Assembly: GCF_036346855.1 (NCBI RefSeq)
Contig: NZ_CP107841.1
Coordinates: forward strand, 6,266,001-6,330,000
DNA length: 64,000 nucleotides
Direction of reading: 5' to 3'
Source: Streptomyces europaeiscabiei
GTDB lineage: Bacteria > Actinomycetota > Actinomycetes > Streptomycetales > Streptomycetaceae
The position numbers and the translations under genes are program-made. Numbering within the stretch: the first letter of the stretch is position 1; each line of letters opens with the position of its first letter. This document shows, one piece after another, positions 19,596 through 27,831 of this stretch. Under the pieces are notes generated by a model. The model was not told the origin of the DNA. It saw only the letters and a list, made by a program, of their open reading frames with translations, and did no database searches.

Positions 19596-22474
19596 TACAA
19601 CGGGGCCGACAGCGCACGGGACGCGTAGGCCCTGACGTCGGCGTCGGAGTCCTTGGTGGCTGTGGTGAGGGCTGTGCGGGCTGTCTCGGACGTGGTGTGG
19701 CGGGTGAGGGAGAGGACGGCGGCCTTGCGGACGTCGGCGTTGGGGTCGGCGAGGGTGATGGTCAGGGCGGGGACGGCCACGGGGGTGGGTGCGGTGGAGA
19801 GGGCGGCGGCGGCACCGGATCGGACCTGCCAGGCGGGGTCGGAGAGGGCGGTGACGGCCTGGGCGGCGAGCGGAGGGGTGCAGCCCACCGTGCCCAACGC
19901 GCCGTAGGCGGCGGCGCGGACCAAGGGGTCGGGGTCGTCGGTGAGGGTGGTCAGCGCGGTGAGTGCGGCAGGGATGGGGGTCTGGGGATCCGAGGTGTTC
20001 GCCGAGATCGTGGCCAAGGCCTTGGCGATCGTGACGCGGACCTCGCGGGAGGGGTCGGCTGATGCCGCGGCGGCCAGTTCCGTGGCGGCGTCGACCGAGA
20101 CGAGGGCGCGTACGGCCTCGATGCGGACGGAGATGTCGGCGTCCGTCAGCGAGGCCGCGAACAGGGCGGTGTCCCCGAGACTCAGGGCGCGCAGCACGTC
20201 CAGGGCGGCGGCGCGGACGACAGGGTCGGGCTCGGCCAGGGCGGCGGCGAGGCCGCCCCGGAGGGCGGGCTCGGGCGGAAGGGTCTCGACGAGTTCGCGG
20301 AGCGATGCCGCGGCGGCGGCGCGCACCTCGGCGGCGCTGTCGCGGAGCGCCTCGGCGAGGGCGGAGCCGGTGCCGGGCGGGAGCGTCTCCGTGAGGACGG
20401 CGACCGCCTCGCGCCGGACGGCGGGCGCCGGGTCCGCCAAGTAGGGCTGGAGCGCGCCGAGTTCGGGCTGTTCCTCGGCGAGGGCGACCAGTTCGAGGAG
20501 GCGGGCGGAGGAGGTCTGGGGGGTGGGGTGGGAGGGGAGGGGGAGGGGCCCCCTCCCCGAGCCGGACTCCGAGCCGGACTCCGAGGCGGTCACCCCATCC
20601 GCTCCCTTCCCTCCCGCAGTCACTTCCGCCGGGGCCCCGGCAACCCCCGCCGCCACCGGTGCCGCATCCCGGGAGCCTGCCGTCGTGACGTTCTCCGCGT
20701 GGACCTCGCCCAGGTGTCGGGAAGGGCCGCCGACCGGGGTGAACTCCTCGATGGGGACCAGATAGGGGGCGACGGGGCGGGCCGTGAACTCCATGGTGCC
20801 GGCCGGGGACTTGTAGAGGTCGAGGTGGTGGAACCAGGAGGCGTCGTCGCGTTGGGGGTGGTCGAGGCGGTCGTGGTAGAGGCCCCAGCGGGACTCTGTG
20901 CGGGCGAGGGAGGCGCGGGCGGCCATCTCGGCGCAGTCGCGGATGAAGGAGACCTCGGCGCAGCGCATGAGTTCGTGGGGGGTGCGGGCGCCCATCTCGG
21001 CGATGTCGTCGCGCATGCGCTCGAAGGCGTTGAGGGCGAGGGAGAGCCGGGAGCCGGACTTCGGGGGTGCCACGTAGTCGTTGACGAAGCGGCGGAGCTT
21101 GTACTCGACCTGGGGCTGCGGGGGGCCGTCCGGGTTGCGGAGGGGGCGGTAGACCAGGTCGTGCGCCTCGTGGAGCTGGTCGGGGGGCAACTCGCCCTCG
21201 TACGGGGTGTACTGGGATGCGTCCGCGCCCGCCAGGTCGCCGAAGACGAAGGCGCCGATCATGTAGTTGTGCGGGACGCAGGCGAGGTCTCCGGCGGCGT
21301 ACAGGCGGGGGACGGTCGTACGGGCCTGGTCGTCCACCCGTACGCCCGAGGCCGAGTGGCCGCCGCACAGGCCGATCTCCGAGATGTGCATCTCGATGTC
21401 GTGGGTGCGGTAGTCGTGGCCGCGGCCGGCGTGGAAGGTCCCGCGGGTGGGGCGTTCCGTCGTGTGCAGGATCGACTCCAGGGCGGAGACGGACTCCTCG
21501 GGGAGGTGGCTCAGTTTCAGATAGACCGGGGCACGGTCGGAGGCGATCTCGGCGGCGAACTCGGCCATCATCTGGCCGGACCAGTAGTCGGAGTCGACGA
21601 AGCGTTCGCCGTGCCGGTTGACCTGGTAGCCGCCGAAGGGGTTGGCGACGTAGGCGCAGGCGGGGCCGTTGTAGTCCTTGATGAGCGGGTTGATCTGGAA
21701 GCACTCGATGCCGGTGAGTTCGGCGCCCGCGTGGTAGGCCATGGCGTAGCCGTCGCCCGCGTTGGTGGGGTTCTCGTAGGTGCCGTAGAGGTAGCCGGAG
21801 GCGGGCAGGCCGAGGCGGCCGCAGGCGCCGGTGGCCAGGATGACCGCGCCCGCGCGGACCGTCACGAACTGTCCGGTGCGGGTGTTGAAGCCCGCCGCGC
21901 CGACGGCCCGCCGGTCCGCGCCCTCGCCCGCCGTCAGCACACGCACCGGCATCACCCGGTTCTCGATGCGGATCTTCTCCCGCATCTCCCGCCGCCGCAG
22001 CTGCCGGTACAGGACCTTCTTGACGTCCTTGCCCTCCGGCATGGGTAGTACGTACGAGCCGGAGCGGTGGACCTGGCGGACCGCGTACTCGTTGTGCTCG
22101 TCCTTCTCGAACTTCACCCCGTACGACTCCAGCCGCCGCACCATGTCGAAGCCGCGGGTGGCGGTCTGGCGGACCGTGGACTGGTCGACGATGCCGTCGT
22201 TGGCGCGGGTGATCTCGGCGACGTAGTCGTCGGGCTCGGCGCGGCCCGGGATGACGGCGTTGTTCACGCCGTCCATGCCCATGGCGAGGGCACCCGAGTG
22301 ACGGACGTGCGCCTTCTCCAGGAGCAGGACGTCTCCGCCGTGCTCGGCGGCGGTCAGGGCCGCCATGGTGCCGGCGGTGCCGCCGCCGATGACGAGGACG
22401 TCGCAGGTCAGCTCCTCGGCGTCGGCGAGGGCCGGGATCGTGAGGGGGGTCTCCACTGTGTCCACCGTGTCCAC
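19595..22474 (-). CDS. FAD-dependent fumarate reductase/AprA-like flavoprotein fused to HEAT repeats
   Basis: 959 aa. Residues about 24-600 form a succinate dehydrogenase/fumarate reductase-type flavoprotein: FAD-binding VLVIGGGTAGTMAAL near 26, LLLEKAHVRHSGALAMG near 50 (resembling the SGA.AQG region of adenylylsulfate reductase AprA), and the C-terminal flavin loop RLYAAGDLACVPHNYM. After a Gly/Ser linker, residues about 656-959 hold nine HEAT/PBS-type repeats, each with a VR dipeptide. The GTG start has AAAGG upstream; three 9-nt repeats give alternative GTGs at 22465 and 22456. It lies in one operon with a ferredoxin and an SsuABC-like importer. Substrate unknown; an oxidised-sulfur compound is an inference. 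Confidence 0.85.
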   Translation of the reverse strand: MDTVDTVETPLTIPALADAEELTCDVLVIGGGTAGTMAALTAAEHGGDVLLLEKAHVRHSGALAMGMDGVNNAVIPGRAEPDDYVAEITRANDGIVDQSTVRQTATRGFDMVRRLESYGVKFEKDEHNEYAVRQVHRSGSYVLPMPEGKDVKKVLYRQLRRREMREKIRIENRVMPVRVLTAGEGADRRAVGAAGFNTRTGQFVTVRAGAVILATGACGRLGLPASGYLYGTYENPTNAGDGYAMAYHAGAELTGIECFQINPLIKDYNGPACAYVANPFGGYQVNRHGERFVDSDYWSGQMMAEFAAEIASDRAPVYLKLSHLPEESVSALESILHTTERPTRGTFHAGRGHDYRTHDIEMHISEIGLCGGHSASGVRVDDQARTTVPRLYAAGDLACVPHNYMIGAFVFGDLAGADASQYTPYEGELPPDQLHEAHDLVYRPLRNPDGPPQPQVEYKLRRFVNDYVAPPKSGSRLSLALNAFERMRDDIAEMGARTPHELMRCAEVSFIRDCAEMAARASLARTESRWGLYHDRLDHPQRDDASWFHHLDLYKSPAGTMEFTARPVAPYLVPIEEFTPVGGPSRHLGEVHAENVTTAGSRDAAPVAAGVAGAPAEVTAGGKGADGVTASESGSESGSGRGPLPLPSHPTPQTSSARLLELVALAEEQPELGALQPYLADPAPAVRREAVAVLTETLPPGTGSALAEALRDSAAEVRAAAAASLRELVETLPPEPALRGGLAAALAEPDPVVRAAALDVLRALSLGDTALFAASLTDADISVRIEAVRALVSVDAATELAAAASADPSREVRVTIAKALATISANTSDPQTPIPAALTALTTLTDDPDPLVRAAAYGALGTVGCTPPLAAQAVTALSDPAWQVRSGAAAALSTAPTPVAVPALTITLADPNADVRKAAVLSLTRHTTSETARTALTTATKDSDADVRAYASRALSAPL

Positions 22475-22531
22475 CGGGGTGCCTTTCGAGTGCGGTTGCT
22501 CAGCTGGTCAGTGGCTCGGGCGCCGAGACAC

Positions 22532-23350
22532 TCAGACGCTGAGAGAGGTCAGGACGTCGCGGCGCAGGGCCACGCGTGCCGGGTCGTCGTGGGCCGAACG
22601 GTCGCGGGGGCGGGGCACCTCGCGTACGGCGGTCAGCCGGCCGGAGCCGAGGAGGGCCACGCGGTCGCCGAGGAACAGGGCCTCGTCCACGTCGTGGGTG
22701 ACGAAGACGACCGTGGCGCCCGTGCCCCGCAACACCTCCACCAGCAGGTCCTGCATACCGGCCCGGGTCTGCGCGTCGAGCGCGCCGAACGGCTCGTCCA
22801 TCAGGACGGCGCGGGGGCGCCCGGCGAGCGCGCGGGCCAGCTGTGCGCGCTGGCGCTGTCCGCCGGAGACGCGGTGCGGCAGCTGCCGGGTGTACTCGGC
22901 GAGCCCGACCCGGGACAGCCACGCCTCGGCCTGCGTACGGCGTTCGGCGCGCGGCAGGCCGCGGATGGCGAGCGGGAGTTCGACGTTGGCGCGCAGGGTG
23001 CGCCAGGGCAGGAGGGCGTCCTCCTGGAAGACGAGGGCGCGTTCGGCGGACGGGCCGGTCAGGGGGCTCTCGTCCTGGGTGATCTCTCCGGAGAGCGGCG
23101 CCAGCAGGCCCGCCAGGGTGCGCAGGAGGGTCGACTTGCCGCAGCCGGACGGGCCGACGACGGTGAGGATCTCGCCGGGGGCGACGTCCAGGTCGACGTC
23201 CGTCAGGGCGACGGCGCCGGGGCGGCCCAGGTCGGCGCCGTGGAGGGCGAGGCGGGTGCCGCGCACGGACTTGGGTGCCCGCTTCTCCTCGGCGGCCTGT
23301 GCCGGTGCCTCCGCACGGGCGTGGGCCCGGGTCTCAGACGAGGTGCTCAT
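22532..23350 (-). CDS. ABC transporter ATP-binding protein, sulfonate/nitrate/taurine type
   Basis: 272-aa cytoplasmic ATPase of the SsuB/TauB/NrtD family. Walker A GPSGCGKST, Q-loop VFQEDALLPW, signature SGGQRQRAQLARAL, Walker B RAVLMDEPFGALD and switch His in THDVDEAL are all intact. About 30 hydrophilic residues precede the domain. ATG 23350 (or GTG 23353) lies inside the end of the permease gene, a 17-nt overlap. It powers import with the permease and lipoprotein encoded just upstream. Confidence 0.92.
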   Translation of the reverse strand: MSTSSETRAHARAEAPAQAAEEKRAPKSVRGTRLALHGADLGRPGAVALTDVDLDVAPGEILTVVGPSGCGKSTLLRTLAGLLAPLSGEITQDESPLTGPSAERALVFQEDALLPWRTLRANVELPLAIRGLPRAERRTQAEAWLSRVGLAEYTRQLPHRVSGGQRQRAQLARALAGRPRAVLMDEPFGALDAQTRAGMQDLLVEVLRGTGATVVFVTHDVDEALFLGDRVALLGSGRLTAVREVPRPRDRSAHDDPARVALRRDVLTSLSV

Positions 23351-24266
23351 CACGTGCCTCCTCGGCCTCGGCCTTGGTGGTGGGAGTGGCGGCAGCGGTC
23401 GCGGACCGGGCAGCCCGCTGCGGCCGGGGTGACCGGTTTCCGGCGGCGTACGAGGTGCGGGGCAGCCAGTGCGTCAGCCGGCGTCCGACCAGTTCCACGG
23501 CGGTCGACGTCAGCCAGCCGAGGACACCGATCGTGGCCATGCCGACGAAGACGCCCGGGTAGTTGACGACCGTGTAGTCCTGCCAGGTGCGGTAGCCGAC
23601 GCCGTACTGCCCGGAGATCATCTCGGCGGAGATCACACAGATCCATGACACGCCGATGCCGACCGACAGGCCGCCGAAGATGCCCGGCAGCGCGCCCGGC
23701 AGGACGACCGACGCGAGCACCCGCCACCGGCCGCCGCCCATCGTGCGGACCGCCTCCTCCCACACCGGGGTCAGCGCCCGTACCGCGTGCCGGGCGGAGA
23801 CCAGGACCGGGAAGAACGCGGCGGTGAAGGTGATGAAGACGATGCCCTGCTCGTTGGAGGGGAACAGCAGGATCGCCACCGGGACCAGGGCGATCGCCGG
23901 GATCGGGCGGATCACCTCCAGGACGGGTCCGAGCAGGTCCTCGGCGAGCCGGGAGCGGGCGATGAGGATGCCCACCGCCACTCCCAGCACCGCCGCCAGC
24001 AGGAAGCCGGTCAGGATGCGGGTGAGGCTGTCGGTCAGGTCCGTCCAGTAGTCCGGCCCGGTCACCCGGTCCGCGAAGGCGTGCGCCACGTCCGTGACCG
24101 TGGGGAACTGCGAGAAACGCAGCCATACGTCGATGTCCAGGCTGGTCAGCAACTGCCAGAGGGCGAGGGCCGCGACCAGGGACACCACCCGCCGGGCGTA
24201 GCGGGTCGCGGGCCGGGAGCCGAGACTCCGTGCGCGCCGGCCGTCGCCTTCGGCGGGGCGGCTCAC
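23334..24266 (-). CDS. ABC transporter permease, SsuC-like
   Basis: 310-aa membrane permease of the binding-protein-dependent family with about six helices. The EAA-type coupling loop is EEAVRTMGGGRWRVLASVVLPGA-like near residues 175-197, read in short pieces as EEAVRTMGGG and VVLPGALPGI. GTG 24266 overlaps the stop of the binding-protein gene (GTGA); the longer upstream frame is Arg-rich and overlaps that gene. Family members import sulfonates, taurine, nitrate or related anions. Confidence 0.92.
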   Translation of the reverse strand: MSRPAEGDGRRARSLGSRPATRYARRVVSLVAALALWQLLTSLDIDVWLRFSQFPTVTDVAHAFADRVTGPDYWTDLTDSLTRILTGFLLAAVLGVAVGILIARSRLAEDLLGPVLEVIRPIPAIALVPVAILLFPSNEQGIVFITFTAAFFPVLVSARHAVRALTPVWEEAVRTMGGGRWRVLASVVLPGALPGIFGGLSVGIGVSWICVISAEMISGQYGVGYRTWQDYTVVNYPGVFVGMATIGVLGWLTSTAVELVGRRLTHWLPRTSYAAGNRSPRPQRAARSATAAATPTTKAEAEEARDEHLV

Positions 24267-25696
24267 GACGCCCGCTCCAGGGCGGCGGCATACGTGACGA
24301 CCTCGGCGCCGTCGTGGCCGGCGACGTACGCCTTCGCCGTGGCCGGCGCGACGAAGGGGAGGAGCTGGTCTCCGTCGGCCACCCACACCGCCTTGTCGGC
24401 GAACCACTGGGTACCGGTCGTGGCGTCCGGGACGTACGCGGCGCGGATCCCGTCCTTGTGCCCGGCGACGTGGGCGAGGAGCTCGGCGGGCGTCTTGAAC
24501 GACCGGGTCTCCGTGGCGTTCTTGGGCCAGACCTCGCTCTCGGCCGGGGCGGGGGCCGCGGCGAGCTGCTTCTCGTACGACGTGCCGAGGGCCTTGCGGA
24601 CGTACTGGTCGTCGACGAACGCGTCCACGTCCACGTCGCCCGTCAGCTTCGCCGCCTTGAGGATCGGGACGTCCTTCTTCAGGGCGTCGATCAGCGCGGG
24701 CTTCAGCGCGGGGTCGAAGGACGCGATGCCGTGCGCCCCGTTGTAGAGGTAGACGACCTCGGCGGGCAGCCCCGTGGCGTCGGCGACCTTCTCCGCGGCC
24801 TGCACGGGATGCTCGTTGAGGTAGTCAGTGGCCTTGGCCTGGGCCTTGAGGAAGGCCTCCAGGACGGTCGGCCGCTGCTTCGCGAAGTCCTCGCGGGCCG
24901 TCACGCCGTGAAAGGTCGGCAGGTCCAGCTGGGCACCGTCGTACAGGGCCTTCGCCTTGCCCTGGTAGGTGAGCAGCCCAGGCCAGGCCACGAACTGCGA
25001 CAGCGCGTCCGTGCTGCCCCCGGAGAGGGCGGACGCGCCGACCGCCGGCTGCTGGTTGAGCTTCTCGATGTCCTTGTCGGCGTCGAGACCGGCGTTCTGC
25101 AGCGCTCGTACGAGGGTGCCGTCGGCGGCGGAGCCGATGCTCGTGGAGACCTTCTTGCCCTTCAGGTCCTTGAGCGTGCTCAGCTTCGAGTCAGTGGCCG
25201 TGACGATGGTGTTGAGCCCGCCCCGGAGGTTGTAGCCGGTGGCCGCGACGAGCCGGGTGGGCTTGCCGAGCTGCTTGCCGCGGGCCGCGTTGAGGAGCAG
25301 CGGGAAGTCGCCCATCGAGCCGATGTCCATCTTCCCGGCGGTCATCTGGGCGGTGATGGGGGCGCCGGTCGCGTAGTCCTGCCAGTCGACCTTGTACGTC
25401 GTCCCGCCGCCCAGCGCGTTCAGCTCCTCCTCGAAGTAGCCGAGGGAGCGCAGGAGGGTGCCCGCGGTGACGGTGTTGATGGTCTTGGACTGGTAGCCGA
25501 CGGTGACGGTGACCGTCCCGCCGTCCGCGGCGGTGTCACTGCCGTTGACGGTGACGGTGACCGTCCCGCCGTCCGCGGCGGTGTCACTGCCGTTGCCGCA
25601 GGCGGTCAGGGCCAGCGGCAGCAGGAGGGCCGTGGTCAGGGTGACTGCTTTGTAGGTACCGACTGCTTTGTATGTACCGAATGCTTTGGTCTTCAT
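24263..25696 (-). CDS. ABC transporter substrate-binding lipoprotein, SsuA/NrtA-like
   Basis: 477 aa with a signal peptide ending in a lipobox (LTACGNG, Cys at about 33), so anchored outside the membrane. The mature part has the two-lobe sulfonate/nitrate-binding fold (NMT1/SsuA type; AQMTAGKMDIGSMGDFPLL, TIVTATDSKLSTLKDLKGKK). Two duplications are visible: three 6-residue repeats at the very N-terminus (MKTKAF, GTYKAV, GTYKAV) and a 16-residue unit starting NGSDTAADGG repeated just after the lipobox. The protein is longer than typical SsuA (about 320 aa), with a C-terminal extension of some 100 residues. Ligand not determinable here. Confidence 0.9.
   Translation of the reverse strand: MKTKAFGTYKAVGTYKAVTLTTALLLPLALTACGNGSDTAADGGTVTVTVNGSDTAADGGTVTVTVGYQSKTINTVTAGTLLRSLGYFEEELNALGGGTTYKVDWQDYATGAPITAQMTAGKMDIGSMGDFPLLLNAARGKQLGKPTRLVAATGYNLRGGLNTIVTATDSKLSTLKDLKGKKVSTSIGSAADGTLVRALQNAGLDADKDIEKLNQQPAVGASALSGGSTDALSQFVAWPGLLTYQGKAKALYDGAQLDLPTFHGVTAREDFAKQRPTVLEAFLKAQAKATDYLNEHPVQAAEKVADATGLPAEVVYLYNGAHGIASFDPALKPALIDALKKDVPILKAAKLTGDVDVDAFVDDQYVRKALGTSYEKQLAAAPAPAESEVWPKNATETRSFKTPAELLAHVAGHKDGIRAAYVPDATTGTQWFADKAVWVADGDQLLPFVAPATAKAYVAGHDGAEVVTYAAALERAS
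25503..25598. repeat. 48-bp tandem duplication inside the binding-protein gene
   Basis: Copies 25503-25550 and 25551-25598 differ at one base. They encode two identical 16-residue units just downstream of the lipobox, in the flexible stalk, and keep the frame. A second, 18-bp series at 25643-25696 (three units, the last diverged) covers the start of the signal peptide. Confidence 0.95.
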
Positions 25697-25723
25697 GGGA
25701 GTTCGGGCCTCTCACCGGAGCGT

Positions 25724-25951
25724 TCAGCGGAGCAGGTAGGGCATGTTGACCGTGACGGCACCGGTGGGACAGCGGGCCGCGCACGGGCCGCAGTACCAGC
25801 ACTCGTCGACGTGCATGTACGCCTTGCCGTTGCTCTCGTCGATGGCCAGGGAGTCCAGCGGGCACATGTCCACGCAGAGGGTGCAGCCGTCGATGCACTT
25901 CGACTCGTCGATGGTCACGGGCACGTCGGCCCGCTGCGGCACCAAAGGCAT
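25724..25951 (-). CDS. Two-cluster [4Fe-4S] ferredoxin, AprB/4Fe-4S dicluster type
   Basis: 75 aa with two cluster motifs: CIDGCTLCVDMCP (residues 19-31) and CWYCGPCAARCP (51-62). The spacing CxxxCxxC in the first motif departs from the classical CxxCxxC and recalls the first part of AprB, the partner of adenylylsulfate reductase AprA. It is encoded 27 bp upstream of the binding-protein gene and is the natural electron partner for the flavoprotein at the end of the operon. ATG 25951. Confidence 0.92.
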   Translation of the reverse strand: MPLVPQRADVPVTIDESKCIDGCTLCVDMCPLDSLAIDESNGKAYMHVDECWYCGPCAARCPTGAVTVNMPYLLR

Positions 25952-26043
25952 GGCTGTCTCCAGGGAGGGCGGATACGAGGGGTCGCGAGACGCGCGGGGG
26001 AGCGCGGGGCGATGAGGGAGGACTACGCGCTGGGGATGCGGGA

Positions 26044-26844
26044 CTAGGAGCGGTGCAGCAGGCCGCTCATCGTGATGCGGTCGCCACGGAAGCGGATGAA
26101 CTCCAGGTCGACGGGTCGGCCGTCGGCGAGGTGGGTGAGGCGCTCCAGCATCAGGACGGCCGAGCCGCGTGGGGCTTCGAGTACGGCGGCGGAGTGGGTG
26201 TCCGCGTTCACCGCCTCCAGGGTGATCTCGGCGTGGCCGAGGCGCCGGCCGGTGATCGTCTCCAGGAGGCGGAAGACGTCGGTGTTCTCCAGGTCGGCGC
26301 CGAGGAGTGCCGTGCCGATGTCGAGGGAGCCGAGGGTGAGGGGGATGTAGGTGAGGTCGAGGGAGAGGGGGAGGCCGTTCAGGCGGCGCAGGCGTTCGAT
26401 GTAGAGGACGTCGGTGCCGGGTGGGAGGTGCAGGCGGTCGGCCACGGGGGTGGGGGCCGGGGCGGGGCCCATGGTGCGGACCTCGTTGGTGACCGTGCCG
26501 TGCTCGCGGAGGGTTTCCGCGAGGCCCATCAGGTGGTCGAGGCCGTGGGGGTACTTCCGGGCGACGACGACGGTGCCCACGCCGGGGAACCGTTCCACGA
26601 GGCCTTCGGCGCGCAGGAGGTCCAGGGCCTCGCGGACCGTGTTGCGGGTCGCGCGGTAGTCGACGGCGAGGGAGGACTCGTGGGGGAGCGTGCCGTTCTC
26701 GAAGCCGCCGGTGAGGAGTTGGCGACGGAGGAGGTCGGCGAGCTGCCGCGCCTGGTCCGCACGCAGCCGGCGGCGCGCGCGGTGGGCGGCGACGGTGGTC
26801 GCGCCCTGGCCGGCGTGCTCTCGGATGCGGTCGGTGGGTGGCAT
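26044..26844 (-). CDS. GntR/HutC-family transcriptional regulator
   Basis: 266 aa from ATG 26844, or 270 aa from ATG 26856. Residues about 28-97 form the GntR winged helix (ATRNTVREALDLLRAEGLVER, the recognition part, read as TRNTVREALDLL). Residues about 115-260 form a UTRA effector-binding domain with the typical YIERLRRLNGLPLSLDLTY stretch in two pieces. First gene of the ferredoxin/importer/flavoprotein operon, 92 bp before the ferredoxin, so it probably controls that operon and itself. Ligand likely the imported compound or a product. Confidence 0.9.
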   Translation of the reverse strand: MPPTDRIREHAGQGATTVAAHRARRRLRADQARQLADLLRRQLLTGGFENGTLPHESSLAVDYRATRNTVREALDLLRAEGLVERFPGVGTVVVARKYPHGLDHLMGLAETLREHGTVTNEVRTMGPAPAPTPVADRLHLPPGTDVLYIERLRRLNGLPLSLDLTYIPLTLGSLDIGTALLGADLENTDVFRLLETITGRRLGHAEITLEAVNADTHSAAVLEAPRGSAVLMLERLTHLADGRPVDLEFIRFRGDRITMSGLLHRS

Positions 26845-26852
26845 GTTCTGAA

Positions 26853-26866
26853 CCATACCGAAATGG
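26853..26866. promoter_or_regulatory. Small dyad over the regulator start, possible operator
   Basis: CCAT-N6-ATGG lies over the alternative start and leader of the GntR gene. GntR/HutC proteins bind short dyads close to their own genes. The arms are only 4 bp, so this may be chance. Confidence 0.25.
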
Positions 26867-27244
26867 TGGGGAAGGGAATGTTGCGGGAGTGTTGCGCCAT
26901 GTGGCCGGCTGAGCCTGAGGGTGCTGAGCTGGGGTTTTGCGGGAGTGTGAGGAAGATCTGCCACCGGGTTGTCCAAGGGGTGGGAACGGAGGGCCGGTGG
27001 CTGGGATGTGCGTTGCGTGGGGCCGGGCGGGCGGGGGTGGGGTTTCGCCGCTCGGCGGTTACGAGGTGCCGCCGCGCGCACCTTCCCCCACTCCCGGCTT
27101 CGCTCGATCGAGCGGGAGGTACCCCCATCGCCCCAGCGGCACGATTGCCCGCAGCTATGTCTGGGGTGGGCAGCTCTTCGCGGCCGTGGCCGCGGCCCGA
27201 AGGGGCGCGGGGAACTGCGCGAGCACCACAGCGCACGGCACGCC
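26867..27244. other. Intergenic, repeat-like, no gene seen
   Basis: No protein-like frame is visible on either strand. It holds G/C-rich stretches common between Streptomyces genes, including a short inverted string around 27090-27125 (CTCCCGGCTTCGCTCGATCG and following) and the 22-bp element at 27202-27223. It separates the regulator gene from the tandem repeat. Confidence 0.6.
27202..27223 (+). repeat. Dispersed 22-bp element, copy 1
   Basis: These 22 bases are identical to 53553-53574 and to the reverse complement of 53492-53513. It begins GGGGCGCGGGGAACTGCG. All copies are intergenic. Confidence 0.85.
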
Positions 27245-27396
27245 GCCCATGGCACGGCACCCTTACGGCGAATGCGCGCCCCGCCCATGGCACGGCACCC
27301 TTACGGCGAATGCGCGCCCCGCCCATGGCACGGCACCCTTACGGCGAATGCGCGCCCCGCCCATGGCACGGCACCCTTACGGCGAATACACGCCCC
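27245..27396 (+). repeat. Four tandem copies of a 38-bp unit
   Basis: Units start at 27245, 27283, 27321 and 27359 with exact 38-bp spacing; the fourth is slightly diverged (AATACACGCC for AATGCGCGCC). Each begins GCCCATGGCACGGCACCC. No spacers, so not a CRISPR array. The repeat sits just upstream of a decayed gene copy. Confidence 0.95.
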
Positions 27397-27472
27397 GCTC
27401 CACCGGAAGCGCGCCCCCCTCTACGCAGCGCGCACCCCACTACTCCCGACCGTTCCTGTGGACTGAGCGGGG

Positions 27473-27800
27473 GTGAGTCCGTTCAGCCGCGCGCCCCGAA
27501 CGGTCCTGGGCGAGCTGGTCCCCGGCGTACTCGACCCCGGGGCGGCGACACGCATCCTGTACGTGGTCCGGGCCCGGGAGGCCCTCGCGGCCGGAGCCGC
27601 TGACGGACACGGCCCTGCGCGACCTGGCCGAACGGGCACAGCCAGAGGCGACGGAGAAGCCCTGGACCATCACACCGGTGGAACAGGGGCCCCGCACGCT
27701 GACGCCGTACCCCGCGTCCCAGATCGCACGATCACGCCAACCCGAACGGCTCAGGGCAGCAGCACAAGCCCGGAAGCCGACCATCACACGATCGAGCTAA
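27473..27800 (+). pseudogene. Decayed small gene, copy A of an inverted pair
   Basis: The frame from GTG 27473 reads SPFSRAPRTVLGELVPGVLDPG and on to about AAGAADG, then loses sense. A different frame reads DTALRDLAERAQPEATEKPW and continues through TITPVEQGPRTLTPYPASQI to a TAA at 27798. A block from about 27451 to 27845 resembles 59351-59794 on the other strand, including flanking bases. Both copies are frameshifted. The original was a short hydrophilic protein of about 110 residues that I do not recognise. Confidence 0.65.
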
Positions 27801-27831
27801 TTCGCCCTCATTCGCCCTCCTTGGCGAGCAG

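Noticed and set aside
20528..22048. Plus-strand frame opposite the flavoprotein gene
   Set aside because: Gly/Ala/Val-rich mirror of the flavoprotein codons without recognisable domains.
27245..27396. CRISPR-like array
   Set aside because: Units are contiguous without spacers and no cas gene is near. The same holds for 35788-35959 and 51031-51130.
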